Positions 21,199-31,106 of a stretch of 33,947 nucleotides of DNA are shown piece by piece. How positions within the stretch are numbered: the stretch's first letter is position 1; each line of letters opens with the position of its first letter. The stretch is from assembly GCA_900095095.1 (NCBI GenBank), contig FMBT01000626.1, positions 1 through 33,947 of the forward strand. Reading direction: 5' to 3'. Position numbers and translations under genes: made by a program. Below the pieces are notes generated by a model, which was not told where the DNA came from, made no database searches, and saw only the letters and a program-made list of their open reading frames with translations. The stretch comes from Fragilariopsis cylindrus CCMP1102 (Eukaryota > Bacillariophyta > Bacillariophyceae > Bacillariales > Bacillariaceae).

Positions 21199-22140
21199 AT
21201 GGCGACACTAGAGAGCATGAGTGAAGCGGCTTTGGCTCGTAAACATCGAATTGCTATGAGGAGGAATAGGCAGCGATCGTCTTCTGTTTCCACCTCCTCC
21301 TCCGCAACTATCTCTTCTTTCGCTGACAACGAAGAAGAGATAAAGACCAGTGCAAAGAATTCAAAGCGCTCACTCTCTGCTCTCCAAGAAGATGATGTAG
21401 AAGAAGATACGCCGATATTTGTTTCCTCCTCCACTTCTAATTGTGAAGAAGTGGTTGCCGAAGAAGATGATGATGTGCAACAAACACCACCGAAGAAGCA
21501 GAAACCACATATCACAGGAATTAAAAAACAATCTCGTTATGACCCAGGAGTTACTCTAAACAAAGATGAACTGAAGGCCTGGAGGAAGGAAGCACGACGT
21601 GTTCGTAATCGTGAAAGTGCTGCAGCATCACGAAAAAAGAATCGTGAATCTATAGAGTCACTTCAAACCAAAGTAGACAATATGACGGCTAAGTACACTG
21701 CAGCTCTTCAATACATTCTTGATTTAGAAGGAAACTACGAACCACAGCATCAGCAAATTGCTACTACTCCTTCGCCTTCCACTGCTTTACGTCAAGATTT
21801 AGAAGAAATCAAGAAAACGATGTCGTCATCGTCGCCTGGTACTTTCTCTGTTTCAAGACCATGTTCTCCCGTTCGCGAAGTTATGTTGATGCCGGTTCAG
21901 ACCGTATCGCCACCTACCTCCCCGATTCCTCAAACTCAAGAAGAAAAAGTTCAACAAGAAAAAATACAACGTAGACAACCATCATCAGTCCAAATCAGTA
22001 ACAACCAAGACAAGAACACACCGAACAACCATCCTCTTTCCGACCATGATCATCATTGCGATCATCATCCTACCTCTACTAATTCTCAATCACAGCACAT
22101 AATTGATACTATGATCTCTCGACCTATTGCTTGCGTCTAA
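21199..22140 (+). CDS. bZIP transcription factor (plus-strand member of pair)
   Basis: A 313-residue open frame from ATG 21199. The basic region N137-x7-R145 (NRESAAASR) is followed by heptad positions L155, M162, A169 and L176, a short and weak zipper. The preceding SRYDPGVTLNKDELKAWRKE block is the diatom-type extension also seen in the neighbouring minus-strand bZIP. The N-terminus is Ser- and Glu-rich with a PPKKQK basic patch; the C-terminus is Ser/Pro- and then His/Asn-rich. The end of the gene is uncertain, because acidic coding-like sequence resumes at about 22256 and may be a further exon. The protein should be a nuclear dimeric activator or repressor; targets are unknown. Confidence 0.9.
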   Translation: MATLESMSEAALARKHRIAMRRNRQRSSSVSTSSSATISSFADNEEEIKTSAKNSKRSLSALQEDDVEEDTPIFVSSSTSNCEEVVAEEDDDVQQTPPKKQKPHITGIKKQSRYDPGVTLNKDELKAWRKEARRVRNRESAAASRKKNRESIESLQTKVDNMTAKYTAALQYILDLEGNYEPQHQQIATTPSPSTALRQDLEEIKKTMSSSSPGTFSVSRPCSPVREVMLMPVQTVSPPTSPIPQTQEEKVQQEKIQRRQPSSVQISNNQDKNTPNNHPLSDHDHHCDHHPTSTNSQSQHIIDTMISRPIACV

Positions 22141-22255
22141 GAGTATCCCATCAAACCCCCAATAGCTTAACATAATTCATACTACAGCAAGAACTGTTTT
22201 ACAACAGTAACGTAGTGTGAAATTTATTTATGTTAACTTTATAATAACTTCCAGC

Positions 22256-22867
22256 AGCGAAGATCTCTCCTGGTGCCTATGAGAATAAGAATGAGAGTAA
22301 CGATGATAAAATAATGATGATCATGAAAAGAAGGACAATGGTTCTACGTGTGTTTACGACACAGTTGTTTCTGATGACGACACTGATGGTGTCAAGAACA
22401 ATATTTTTTTGAAGAGTACTTATTCTTCTCGTTCTTTGCCGAACGAAACGGATCATTCGTCGTACTGTGGCTCTAGTAGCAGCAGTAGCAGTACTAGCGA
22501 CGATGATACAACGCTTGAATCGGATCAACCACTGTTCTTGGATGATATTCCTGATACAACAGCGAACAATGATACGATGACGACGATGATTATGAAGGCA
22601 CACGATCCTCTAATCGAATGTGCCTACAACGTGAAAGATATCAACGATGAAGACGAAGTTGATGACACTACAATGGCTGATTTCTTAATGGACACGTTTG
22701 TTGCATCATCTGATAATAATGATGTAGCAGAGATGATAGGATCATCCAGTGAAGAAATGGATGCCTTGCTTCTGACCGAGGACGATGGCATGATGTTTGA
22801 TTTTGTGCCTCTCCTCTGCATAAAAACTAACTCCGAATACGAAAATGAAACGCACTATACCTACTAA
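22256..22867 (+). CDS. Acidic coding segment, possible 3' exon of the bZIP gene (frame break)
   Basis: From 22310 to the stop at 22865-22867 the plus strand is open and reads as an acidic, Ser/Asp/Glu-rich peptide (SDQPLFLDDIPDTT, DDTTMADFLMDTF, EEMDALLLTEDDGMMFDF), resembling an activation domain. The first in-frame ATG is well inside, so it is unlikely to be a complete gene. A coding-like stretch SPGAYENKNESNDDK (about 22265-22309) precedes it in another frame. One extra A in the AAAA run near 22308 would join the two. A plausible acceptor (ACTTCCAG) lies just upstream at about 22255. Possible donors are GTAACA near 21990 in the bZIP frame, or GTCTAA overlapping its stop; neither is convincing. 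It may instead be a separate gene. Confidence 0.4.
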
Positions 22868-23275
22868 GCACAACTGGAGTAACGAGTTTTTTTGCCAAGC
22901 ATAACGAATACCAGTCATTGAATACATAAATATCTAAGGAAATTTTCAAATTATTAGTAAAGAAAATTTTAATTAATGAATGAAAAGGTTCAGTAGTATT
23001 CTTTCTACTCTAGTAGCTAGCAACGAGTAGACTAACTCATTAAAGTCGAGGAGATGTCACCCACTTAGTTGATGAGTTATGATAAAGTTACTGCACCGTT
23101 TCTCCTTCACTATAATACGCAAAGCGATCACAAAGCAGAAATAATATCCTCAACATAATAGTGGTGATGTCATAAAGTTAAATGTAAATGTAAAAGTGGT
23201 TATATTAAATATATTAGTAAAATGGATTATACAAGTTAATTAATTTACGAAAAGCGTTAAAGACGATACCGGACC
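22868..23275. other. Convergent 3' intergenic region
   Basis: About 400 bp of AT-rich sequence between the acidic segment and the stop codon of the DUF6824 gene. I see no gene or repeat of note. Confidence 0.6.
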
Positions 23276-25953
23276 CTATACTGCGATGTGGGTTGGTTCT
23301 TCTTCTTTGACTGGATCATCCATAACTACATCTCCCGCCGTCGATGATTCCCCCTTGGTTTCATCTTCCTTTACATCCGCTTCTGCCTTGATTTGTTCAG
23401 TATCATTCGACAACGCCCTTGTTGCGGCAGCAGCAGCTGAAACCGCTGCGTCGGTAAAATCGGCGTTGGTAAGAGCGGCATCAACATTTGTGGCAGCAGC
23501 GGCAGCGGCAGTTGCTGCTGTTGGAACAATAAGAGTGGGACTTGCGAAGCCTGCTGGAATTTTAGACTCTTCGCCCTTTTCTTCGTCAGACTTTTCCCGT
23601 AAAGCTTGAGACGTCTTTTCTGCGGCTTTCTTGTCACCGATGTCGTACCACTTGCCTGTCGCGGAATCTTTTTTTAGGAATCTACCTGGCGGGTCACCAT
23701 TCCTAATGGCCCGAACAATCACCCTCGCCACAGATGGTTTCTGATCTTTGGAGCTCGCACATAATCGGGACGATGCAATGCAACAATGTCTCGAAATCGT
23801 TTGTTTCCTTTGTGGTGATTTGTTAATCCACCTCGACCGCAAAGAATATCTAATCAAAGTTTAGGAAAAGAAAGAAAGGATTTGTGAGTGTTTTGGGGCT
23901 GATCCAACTCTATATTTAATATTCAAATGTAAGGCGATTCTGTCCAACATACCATGATCAGTCACAAGTACATTTCCATCCTTATCAACAGCATTTGCAG
24001 GGAGAGACTCTGTTGGAGTTTCAGATTCTTCATCTGTTCCCTTTTTGATTTTTTTGACGCTATTTGTAACCTTCTTAACGTTCATACTCGCTGGGATTAT
24101 ACCATCGGCGCTGATCGATAACGCTGCACCATCCAGCTTTATCTTCTTGGAATCAGGTTCTACTGCTGCTGCCGTCACCGCAGCTCCTTCGCGACCGATT
24201 CGGAGAGATTCTCGCTGAGCCGATCGCTGCCGTTTTTCAGCGTTGGAACGCTCCCGCAACCCCTGTGATGTTTTCTCGGCAGCAACTTTGTCCCCAACAT
24301 CCCTCCAATTATTGTCTGGTCCTTTCCTTAGGAATCTACCTGGGGGATTTCCTGAGCGAATCGCTCTAACAATCTTTCGTGCTACGTTGGGTTTATCCAT
24401 TTTAGTTGCCTGTACATAGTCCGGACGATGCAATGCAATAATATCACGGAATCGACGGTTTCCACCATGTCCATTCGTCATACCACTGTGTTTTGATTAG
24501 CAAAAGTGAAAAACGAAATAAGATTTGTGTAAGCACATCTGAATACATTGTTCAGTGTATAATACACATAGAACACAAAACAAAACTGCACGTACCCTCT
24601 TCCAAACAAAACATCATGTGTCGTAGGAGCTGGAATAGGTTCAGTGGATGGTATATTGGCAGTAGAGGGAGAAAGAAGATCATTCATTGTCGGCTGTAAT
24701 GAATTGGGTGTAACATTCGCTGCTGCATCTAGGTTGTTTGGAGAAATTACAGTTTCTTCGTAGATACGTTTTTCGAGGTATATTTCAAAAACAAAGATAG
24801 TAGCAAATTCAGCAATCTCATTGTGTGCCATTTCACTCCATGAATTTTGACCGTCGACCGTACGTTGGATAACATACCGTGGATCCGTATCGACCAAATC
24901 CGTTCCGCCTCCGCTACTTCCCTGTACCTTAGAGGTAATCAGTGCCAAAGCGGCCTTAATACGGGATGCAGATTCCTTAGTTTTGACCGATACGTACTGA
25001 GAGGCCAAAAAGAGCATGTGCTTATTCCCACTTTGATGTGGTTCGTAGGTCAAATTATCCTCCAAAGTCGAATCTGCAGGCAGAAATAGAACGTCACATG
25101 GACGAGGAGATGACTTGGTTTCAACTTCTGGCTTTTGTACTTTTGAGTTTACAAAGATGTTGGTAACGAGTTCGGTGATTCCTGCAGCATCACCATTATC
25201 ATCACCATCATTGCATTCGCTATTACATAGCTCCCCAAACAATGATAGGATAAGTGAAGACACGTACCCCTTGGCTCCATCTTCGTCAAGGCGGTTCCAT
25301 TTTGGTTCTTCCTCTTCAGAAGAAGAAACATTTTCAAAAAAGAAACCTTCACCTTTGAAGAATGGTGTAGGAACGTCCTTAAGTCCAGACAATTCGTATG
25401 GTTTTCCCTTCGCAAAGAGTTGAGCCAAATGAGTGGCCAATTCTTCAACGTCTTTGGGATCCGTTGGAGGTTCTACCTTAGTAGTTGGCTCTGGTTTCTT
25501 TTCTACTGCATTCTCCCCCTCCTTTGCAGCGACTTTGCTTTCATCTGAAGCAGCATCAGTCTTCTCCTTCCTCCAAAGGAAGTAATGGAGTCGAACCAAG
25601 TCGTGAAGTAACATGGTTCCTCTATGATTATCGGAGCTAACGATTACATCGCGTTGTGATGGAACATTCGGATCTCTCTTCGGGACTGGAAGTGCAATAG
25701 CCGGGATAATCTTGGTTGGTTCATTCATTACGATTGGAGCGGACGCTGCGGCTGCTACAACAGGATCAGTTGTAGTGGCTGCAACAGCTACTGGAACCGC
25801 CGTTACTGCTACCGCTGCCGCCGTAACATCAGTTAATGCCGCTGCTGCTGCTGCTGCGGCTATCGCTTCTGAAGTTTCCGTTGTGGCAACTGCTGCTGCG
25901 GCTATCGCTTCTGGACTTTCCGTTGTGGCAACAACTGCTGCGGGTTCCGACAT
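23276..25953 (-). CDS. Tandem DUF6824-domain protein (three exons, frame break in last domain)
   Basis: Exon 1 (25953-24596), intron of 110 bp (GTACGT...ACACAG), exon 2 (24485-23953), intron of 103 bp (GTATGT...GATTAG), exon 3 (23849-23276). Both introns restore DUF6824 motifs: the first sits inside the GRG of one domain, the second just before D-I-L of the next. With one base added the product is about 821 residues. Residues 447-533 (HDVLFGRG...GNRRFRDIIALHRPDY...GRFLRKG...EKTSQGL) and about 631-719 (DILCGRGG...GNKRFRDIVALHRPDY) are canonical domains. Residues 102-241 and 287-395 look like degenerate copies lacking GRG. The frame breaks near 23750: GCTCCAAAG would need GCTCCCAAAG. The N-terminus is Ala/Thr/Val-rich with a 42-bp tandem duplication. 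DUF6824 is abundant in diatoms; its function is unknown, and no catalytic residues are evident. Confidence 0.8.
25849..25932 (-). repeat. Tandem 42-bp coding duplication
   Basis: Two adjacent 42-bp units (25849-25890 and 25891-25932), nearly identical, encode the repeated E-x-PEAIAAAA-type segment near the N-terminus of the DUF6824 protein. Confidence 0.85.
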
Positions 25954-26830
25954 CTTGTTTGTTTGTTTCCTCTTGGTACTAACATATCACATCACATCAC
26001 ATCACATCACATCACAACATAACATCACATCACAGAAACAAATTGAGATAAAGTTAAACAACACATAACGTAATTGTGAGTTACGCATTCATATAATTCA
26101 TCGTAAGATAAACAAATCTCATTTTCAAACCAAAAAAGCAAGATATACAAACGGTTCTTTAGATAACATCACATATCAGACCACTCACACTTGATTGATG
26201 ATTGAATTGCGATAGTATGTTTCAAATGTGATTCAGGTTGGTATGATTGAAACGATAGGGACTATTGAATGAAAGCTTTTAGTGAATGAATGGAATAAAG
26301 AAGTGAATCAATCAAAGAGAAGTGAATGAACGGTGATTGAAATGCTTGTGACTCCCTCCGATTATGAATTGTTGACTGAAATTAACGCGGTGAAGAGCGT
26401 TGGAAGTGTTGTTGTTTATTCTTTCTTCGTTTTGCAAAAGCAAACAAAATAATTTTGCTCGTGTGATTTTGCAAATATACGTACACGAGAGAAAAAAGGC
26501 GTGGCTTGTGCGGGCTGTCTCCTCTCTATCTTCGCAAGCGCCGAACAGCACGGAAGCATATGATTCATATCTACTCATATCTACTAAAAGTACATATTAA
26601 TAATGACCGCGCCAGAATTTTTTATAATTTTTTGAATTTTTAAATAACTTCAAAACACAAACGATAAGAAACAAAGCACCACTTTGTTTGATACTACGTA
26701 GGATCACTTCTTTTTGTGTTTTATTTGACTTGACACAATACACTGATTGTTTTTATGCATCACATAAAAAATCGAATACCAACCATCGAACAATCAAAAC
26801 AACGTGTAGTAGATAGAACCAACATACATC
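25954..26830. other. Divergent intergenic region with ATCAC repeat
   Basis: About 880 bp between the divergent starts of the DUF6824 gene and the unknown basic-protein gene, so it holds both promoters. A pentamer repeat (ATCAC)6 lies at 25986-26015 with two more copies near 26024-26033, within the likely 5' UTR of the DUF6824 gene. No coding region is supported. Confidence 0.6.
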
Positions 26831-27862
26831 ATGCTCAAATGCACAAGGCCGTTGCCATTGCGACGAAAATCTTTTGGAGGTCAGACTCTTGGAATATTTT
26901 GGAGGAAAACATCAGCAACAACGAAAGTTTCAGTGACAGAAGCGAACGAAGAAGAACAAACTAATAATAGAAGTAACAATATTGATTCTTCAATTAATAT
27001 ACGCAGTATTGAAAAACAGAGGAAGAGTAAAATTACCAAGACGATCTCCATCGTCGACGTGTCGTCGAGTACTGACAAGGTATGTGCCGGTATCGTCGTT
27101 GGTTGGGATGATGAACTATGTAGACCAATCTATTATCGTCGTCCTCATAGTGATGGTAACAACGAAACAACACGCGATGGCGACACATCTACCGTGTCTG
27201 GTTACTGTGAAGTAGTGGACGAAGAAGTTAAAGTGAATGACAATGACAACGACAACAAAAGAAATATGGACACATTCCCCATTCCCACCACCCGAAAAAG
27301 GGTAAAGACGTTTGGTAACCGACGTCGTCATCAACGACCACTGTCTTTGGCTCTATCACAAGAAGTTTGTGAAGTCGACGTCGATGGTAAGAAAGAAGAA
27401 GAAAGATGCGAACAACAAGACGAGACACCTATAACAACAACAGCAACAACAACATCGACAGCAGCAACAACAACAACAACAAACACCCATCAAGAATCTC
27501 GTAGGGTATCTTTGGAATTCGCGGATTCTATCAGATCCGAAAACAATAAAGCCGATAAAACTCGTCGGCGACCAAAGAAGCGGTCATCCTCTGGTCAACT
27601 TGATCGTGCCCGGGAGTATTTCAATCGCCTTGACGAGACACAACAACTCACGTTGGACTCAGCATTATCACCTGCTAAAACTAGCAAGATTACACGAACT
27701 CGTCGTAAAACCAATTTTACCAGTCCAGGAATTAATAGAGAGTACGAAGCCTACTCAAAATCAAGTGTTAGTTCTGGTGTTCCACCACTTTCCATTAAAG
27801 ACTTTGCGTCTATGCGCAAGCTAAAAACTGGTCCAATCGTTGACGGATTCTTTGATGAATGA
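26831..27862 (+). CDS. Unrecognised basic, largely disordered protein
   Basis: A 343-residue single-exon open frame starting at ATG 26831. I do not recognise the family. It is rich in Arg, Lys, Asn, Thr and Ser, with NLS-like patches (TRKRVK and RRRPKKR) and a Thr/Ala tract in the middle. Two parts look more ordered or constrained: KVCAGIVVGWDDELCRPIYY (about residues 84-103), and the C-terminal third beginning GQLDRAREYFNRLDETQQL and ending SIKDFASMRKLKTGPIVDGF. S/T-P sites (LSPAK, FTSPG) near the C-terminus could be proline-directed kinase targets. A nuclear location is likely from composition alone. Steady codon use and a clean start and stop support a real gene. Confidence 0.7.
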   Translation: MLKCTRPLPLRRKSFGGQTLGIFWRKTSATTKVSVTEANEEEQTNNRSNNIDSSINIRSIEKQRKSKITKTISIVDVSSSTDKVCAGIVVGWDDELCRPIYYRRPHSDGNNETTRDGDTSTVSGYCEVVDEEVKVNDNDNDNKRNMDTFPIPTTRKRVKTFGNRRRHQRPLSLALSQEVCEVDVDGKKEEERCEQQDETPITTTATTTSTAATTTTTNTHQESRRVSLEFADSIRSENNKADKTRRRPKKRSSSGQLDRAREYFNRLDETQQLTLDSALSPAKTSKITRTRRKTNFTSPGINREYEAYSKSSVSSGVPPLSIKDFASMRKLKTGPIVDGFFDE

Positions 27863-28394
27863 ACCATCACATATACGATTGTAGGAGAATCAACTGAAAA
27901 GATAGGATGTAGGATATGACCACGTGACATGTACCAAATCGATATCGAATGCAAACATTAAAACAATAATGAAAAACAACTGAAGTTTGGAGACTCAAAA
28001 TTAAAATCTCATAAAAATACACAGAAGGCTTACTTAATCTGACGATGATCAGATAAATGGATGAACTTCAAACGAACATAGAATAAGCGACTTTTCGCAT
28101 TAAAAAGTGGCATACAATAATAGAAAAGGATAAACTCACTCTCAGAAATTTATTATTATGTAGCGTCGCGAAGAAAGATACCGTAGTTACCACCATCTTT
28201 CTGATCTAGCTGTATAAGTAAAAACAAATGTGCATTACCTGCCTTCACTATTGACTTTCTAACAAAGCATGGAAGAAAGTTATAGCATAACAAAGACCAA
28301 CTAGAAGATAGACTAACCACTCAAAATAAAGGGTTCGGGAGTATTGTTTTTATTTTATATCTTTAAATTTATGCATAACTTAAAAGGAAAAAAT
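27863..28394. other. Convergent 3' intergenic region
   Basis: About 530 bp between the stop codons of the unknown basic protein and the GPAA1-like gene. AT-rich; I see no gene, repeat or structured element. Confidence 0.6.
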
Positions 28395-30647
28395 TCAGGA
28401 CAGAATGATGCTCGTTACCAGCAAAAAGAATAGCATATGCAACGGTGCGTAAGCAAATTGTACAAATGCTGTATAGGTAGAAAAGATATGGGGAACCAGG
28501 AAAAAAGGAGGTGCAGTGACCAATACCAGTAAACATAAGATCGGTATCACAGCATAATTAACAAATTTATTACCGGTACTTTTCTTCATTGAGGAATAGT
28601 CCCAAAAGGCTAGAAGAGGTGTCCATAACAATGATGGAAGGTACGCCAAGGAAGCATGTGCAAAAGCAATGGGAACAAAGATATATGCTGCTAGGACACA
28701 CGATAGAAATTGGAGAGTTCGAATACTCCTTGCTGCGTTGTCATTATTGGTATTGACTTCTGATCCTTCTTCATTGTTGTCTGGTTTATCGCTGATAGAA
28801 TGGTCATCGCATTTACGCCAAAGTATTCGTCGAACCCAAGATATGGCCACTACCACGTATAAAACCAGTAACATAGCATTCGTAGTTTGTAGGCTATTAT
28901 TATCCATACCACTACTCAAAGAGGATAATATAGGAGATAGAATCGTAGAGAGAACCATTGTAATCGCAACAACAATAATTGTAAGGCCTACACCTCCCGT
29001 TGCCATTAGATCCAATCCACCTTTCATCGCTGGAAAAATAAGGCCGAATGCACGCACGGCTAACGGTAATAAAAGCAAGATGTTTGGCAATAGGTATTCA
29101 ATGTGTGAAACGAACTTTTTCGGTGTTGGTAACAGATACAACGTAAAGGAATGATGTAGTCGTTCGTGCAGATTTGATAGAGACCGAATTAAGTACTCAG
29201 TGTATTGTACAAATTCCACTACGGGATCACGACGGAAGGTACTTGTACCGGTAAACGTCACTCGGATAGTTAGGGAATCAATTCCTCGATCTAATGCAGC
29301 AGCGTGGGGTGGGACAGGACCGACTGCTAACGTTCGTGCAAATAACGAAGTGTCGACAAATCCATTCGCCCATAGCTTGACTTTAGTGGCCATCTTCTTG
29401 TCAAGACCCAATCTATCAACCTTTTGATCGATCCAAACCATTGCATCTTTTGACTCCTGTGTGTATGGATGTGTCAAAAAAGTTTTATAGTGTGCAGTTT
29501 TCATAAAGTTTGTCCGTTCCATTAATCGTCCAACCAAAAACACCAAATCAGCGTTAGGCAATACTCCACGTTGACCTTGTGGTAAAATAGCTAAATCGGT
29601 TGATCGATTATTAATCGTTTTCTTGTTGCCTTTATCGGTGGTGGTTGATTCGTCAAATACCTGTAAGACAAGTAAGTTCCGTAAAATGGCACCCGATAAT
29701 CTAGGAGGTAATTGCGGTACCATTTGTTGTTGTTGTTGATGTTGTTGCTGTTGTTGTTGTTTTGAATGTTGTCGATTTATCTGGTAGTCTCGCGGTATTT
29801 CTTGTTGACCAAGGTAGGCATCTAAGAACGACGAAACTGTTTCGTCTAAGGACCTCACACTTGAAGTATCACTGTTTGAAGTTTTATTAGTAATCGTTGG
29901 CGTCACTATCAAGACACATTTCGCAAGCCAAGGAGTACCGATCGGATCAGCGAGATGTTTTATCGATTGAATCAACGCTTGATGTAGACGACTCGTACCC
30001 CAGTCCTTCTTTTCGTAAATAATACCACCATCACCACTATTAGTATCTTCATCATCCAACGATACCGGTAGTGGATATATCTCCTCGGGAGAGGGAACAA
30101 CCAAAACAACAGCTTCTTCTGTGGCGTCAAGCGCGTTGGAAAGGGGTTTTATCATAGCAATATCAAAATGGTCACCATGCGAGTGACATATCAAGTTGTT
30201 TGGGTTGTAGTCAGGATCTCCATCACCTGCAAAGAAGTCACACAGTGACAAGGGTTCACTAGTAGCACTACCGGTGTCGTTGTCGTTCTGTTGTGAGGAC
30301 GGTAAACCAGTTTCAAGATTTTTCAAATGAGATGGAATCTCGTTGGGACTTTGACCATCCATGAATCTTGTTTCGATAGAATGTTCGTCGAGGAACCATC
30401 CACGGCATTTCATTTCACCTGTAAGGACAGAAACTATTGGATGGAGACATGTCCAAATAGGAGCCAATACGTACGGCAAAAATAGAAGTATTCGTATGAT
30501 GATTTGAATTCTCTTTTTCGATTGTAATTTCTTGTTTTTGGCGACATCATCTTCTTGTTCATCCTCCTTTTTTTGTATTTTCTCGTTCTCTTGTTGGGAG
30601 TCGTTTCCATCTCCATCATCTTCCTTTGTGCTCATGTTTTTTGCCAT
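28395..30647 (-). CDS. GPAA1: GPI transamidase subunit GAA1/GPAA1
   Basis: A 750-residue single-exon protein from ATG 30647. GAA1 is the subunit of the ER GPI transamidase that helps present the GPI lipid so the complex can attach it to proteins. Seen in order: a charged cytosolic N-terminus, a first membrane segment (about residues 47-70, IIIRILLFLPYVLAPIW), then a large lumenal region with family blocks (LPPRLSGAILRNLLVLQVFDE, GQRGVLPNADLV). Next come the diagnostic LHERLHHSFTLYLLPTPKKF before the membrane core and several further hydrophobic segments to the C-terminus. Gln-rich and acidic insertions enlarge the lumenal part over the usual length (about 620 in animals). It is divergent from the PKR1-like gene, 459 bases apart. 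Recognition is good. Confidence 0.88.
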   Translation of the reverse strand: MAKNMSTKEDDGDGNDSQQENEKIQKKEDEQEDDVAKNKKLQSKKRIQIIIRILLFLPYVLAPIWTCLHPIVSVLTGEMKCRGWFLDEHSIETRFMDGQSPNEIPSHLKNLETGLPSSQQNDNDTGSATSEPLSLCDFFAGDGDPDYNPNNLICHSHGDHFDIAMIKPLSNALDATEEAVVLVVPSPEEIYPLPVSLDDEDTNSGDGGIIYEKKDWGTSRLHQALIQSIKHLADPIGTPWLAKCVLIVTPTITNKTSNSDTSSVRSLDETVSSFLDAYLGQQEIPRDYQINRQHSKQQQQQQHQQQQQMVPQLPPRLSGAILRNLLVLQVFDESTTTDKGNKKTINNRSTDLAILPQGQRGVLPNADLVFLVGRLMERTNFMKTAHYKTFLTHPYTQESKDAMVWIDQKVDRLGLDKKMATKVKLWANGFVDTSLFARTLAVGPVPPHAAALDRGIDSLTIRVTFTGTSTFRRDPVVEFVQYTEYLIRSLSNLHERLHHSFTLYLLPTPKKFVSHIEYLLPNILLLLPLAVRAFGLIFPAMKGGLDLMATGGVGLTIIVVAITMVLSTILSPILSSLSSGMDNNSLQTTNAMLLVLYVVVAISWVRRILWRKCDDHSISDKPDNNEEGSEVNTNNDNAARSIRTLQFLSCVLAAYIFVPIAFAHASLAYLPSLLWTPLLAFWDYSSMKKSTGNKFVNYAVIPILCLLVLVTAPPFFLVPHIFSTYTAFVQFAYAPLHMLFFLLVTSIILS

Positions 30648-31106
30648 TATTCTTCCTTATTGATAACGGTCATTCATATCGCCCGAAACAGATGAAGTAC
30701 TTCGAAAAAAAAACTCTGTAAGTTAGTTAAAAAGTAGATCCTGGTATTATGTAATATGATGCTAGTAACTAACTCTACGAAGTACTAGTAGCATCGGTTT
30801 GGGATACAAGATAGTTAGTGATTAGTGATATCAGTAGGTGATAGAGGCATGTAAAAGAGAATTTCGCTCGTTCTTGTTCTCGGTCTTCCGGTCCACAAAA
30901 AATAATTGAGTCTATTTCAGTACTATACTTTTTTGTCTCATTTTTTTCAAATTCAAATTATTTAAATTCGAAGTAAGTTTTTTTGAAGGAAAGTCTTCTT
31001 ACAAAACAACATCGAACAGAGACAGCAACAATAGTTGAAGATCCTTTCCCTGCAATTGTACGGATTCCCTATTCGCGTTTTATTTATCAAGTTTCAGCCC
31101 AATACC
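30648..31106. promoter_or_regulatory. Divergent promoter region between two ER-protein genes
   Basis: About 460 bp between the divergent starts of the GPAA1 and PKR1-like genes. It contains A/T runs and a short repeated AGTTAG/AACTAAC-type patch around 30720-30775. No specific site is assigned. Confidence 0.45.

Noticed and set aside
25986-26033. ATCAC pentamer array considered as a CRISPR or telomeric tract
   Set aside because: It is a simple uninterrupted pentamer microsatellite without spacers and does not match a known telomere unit.
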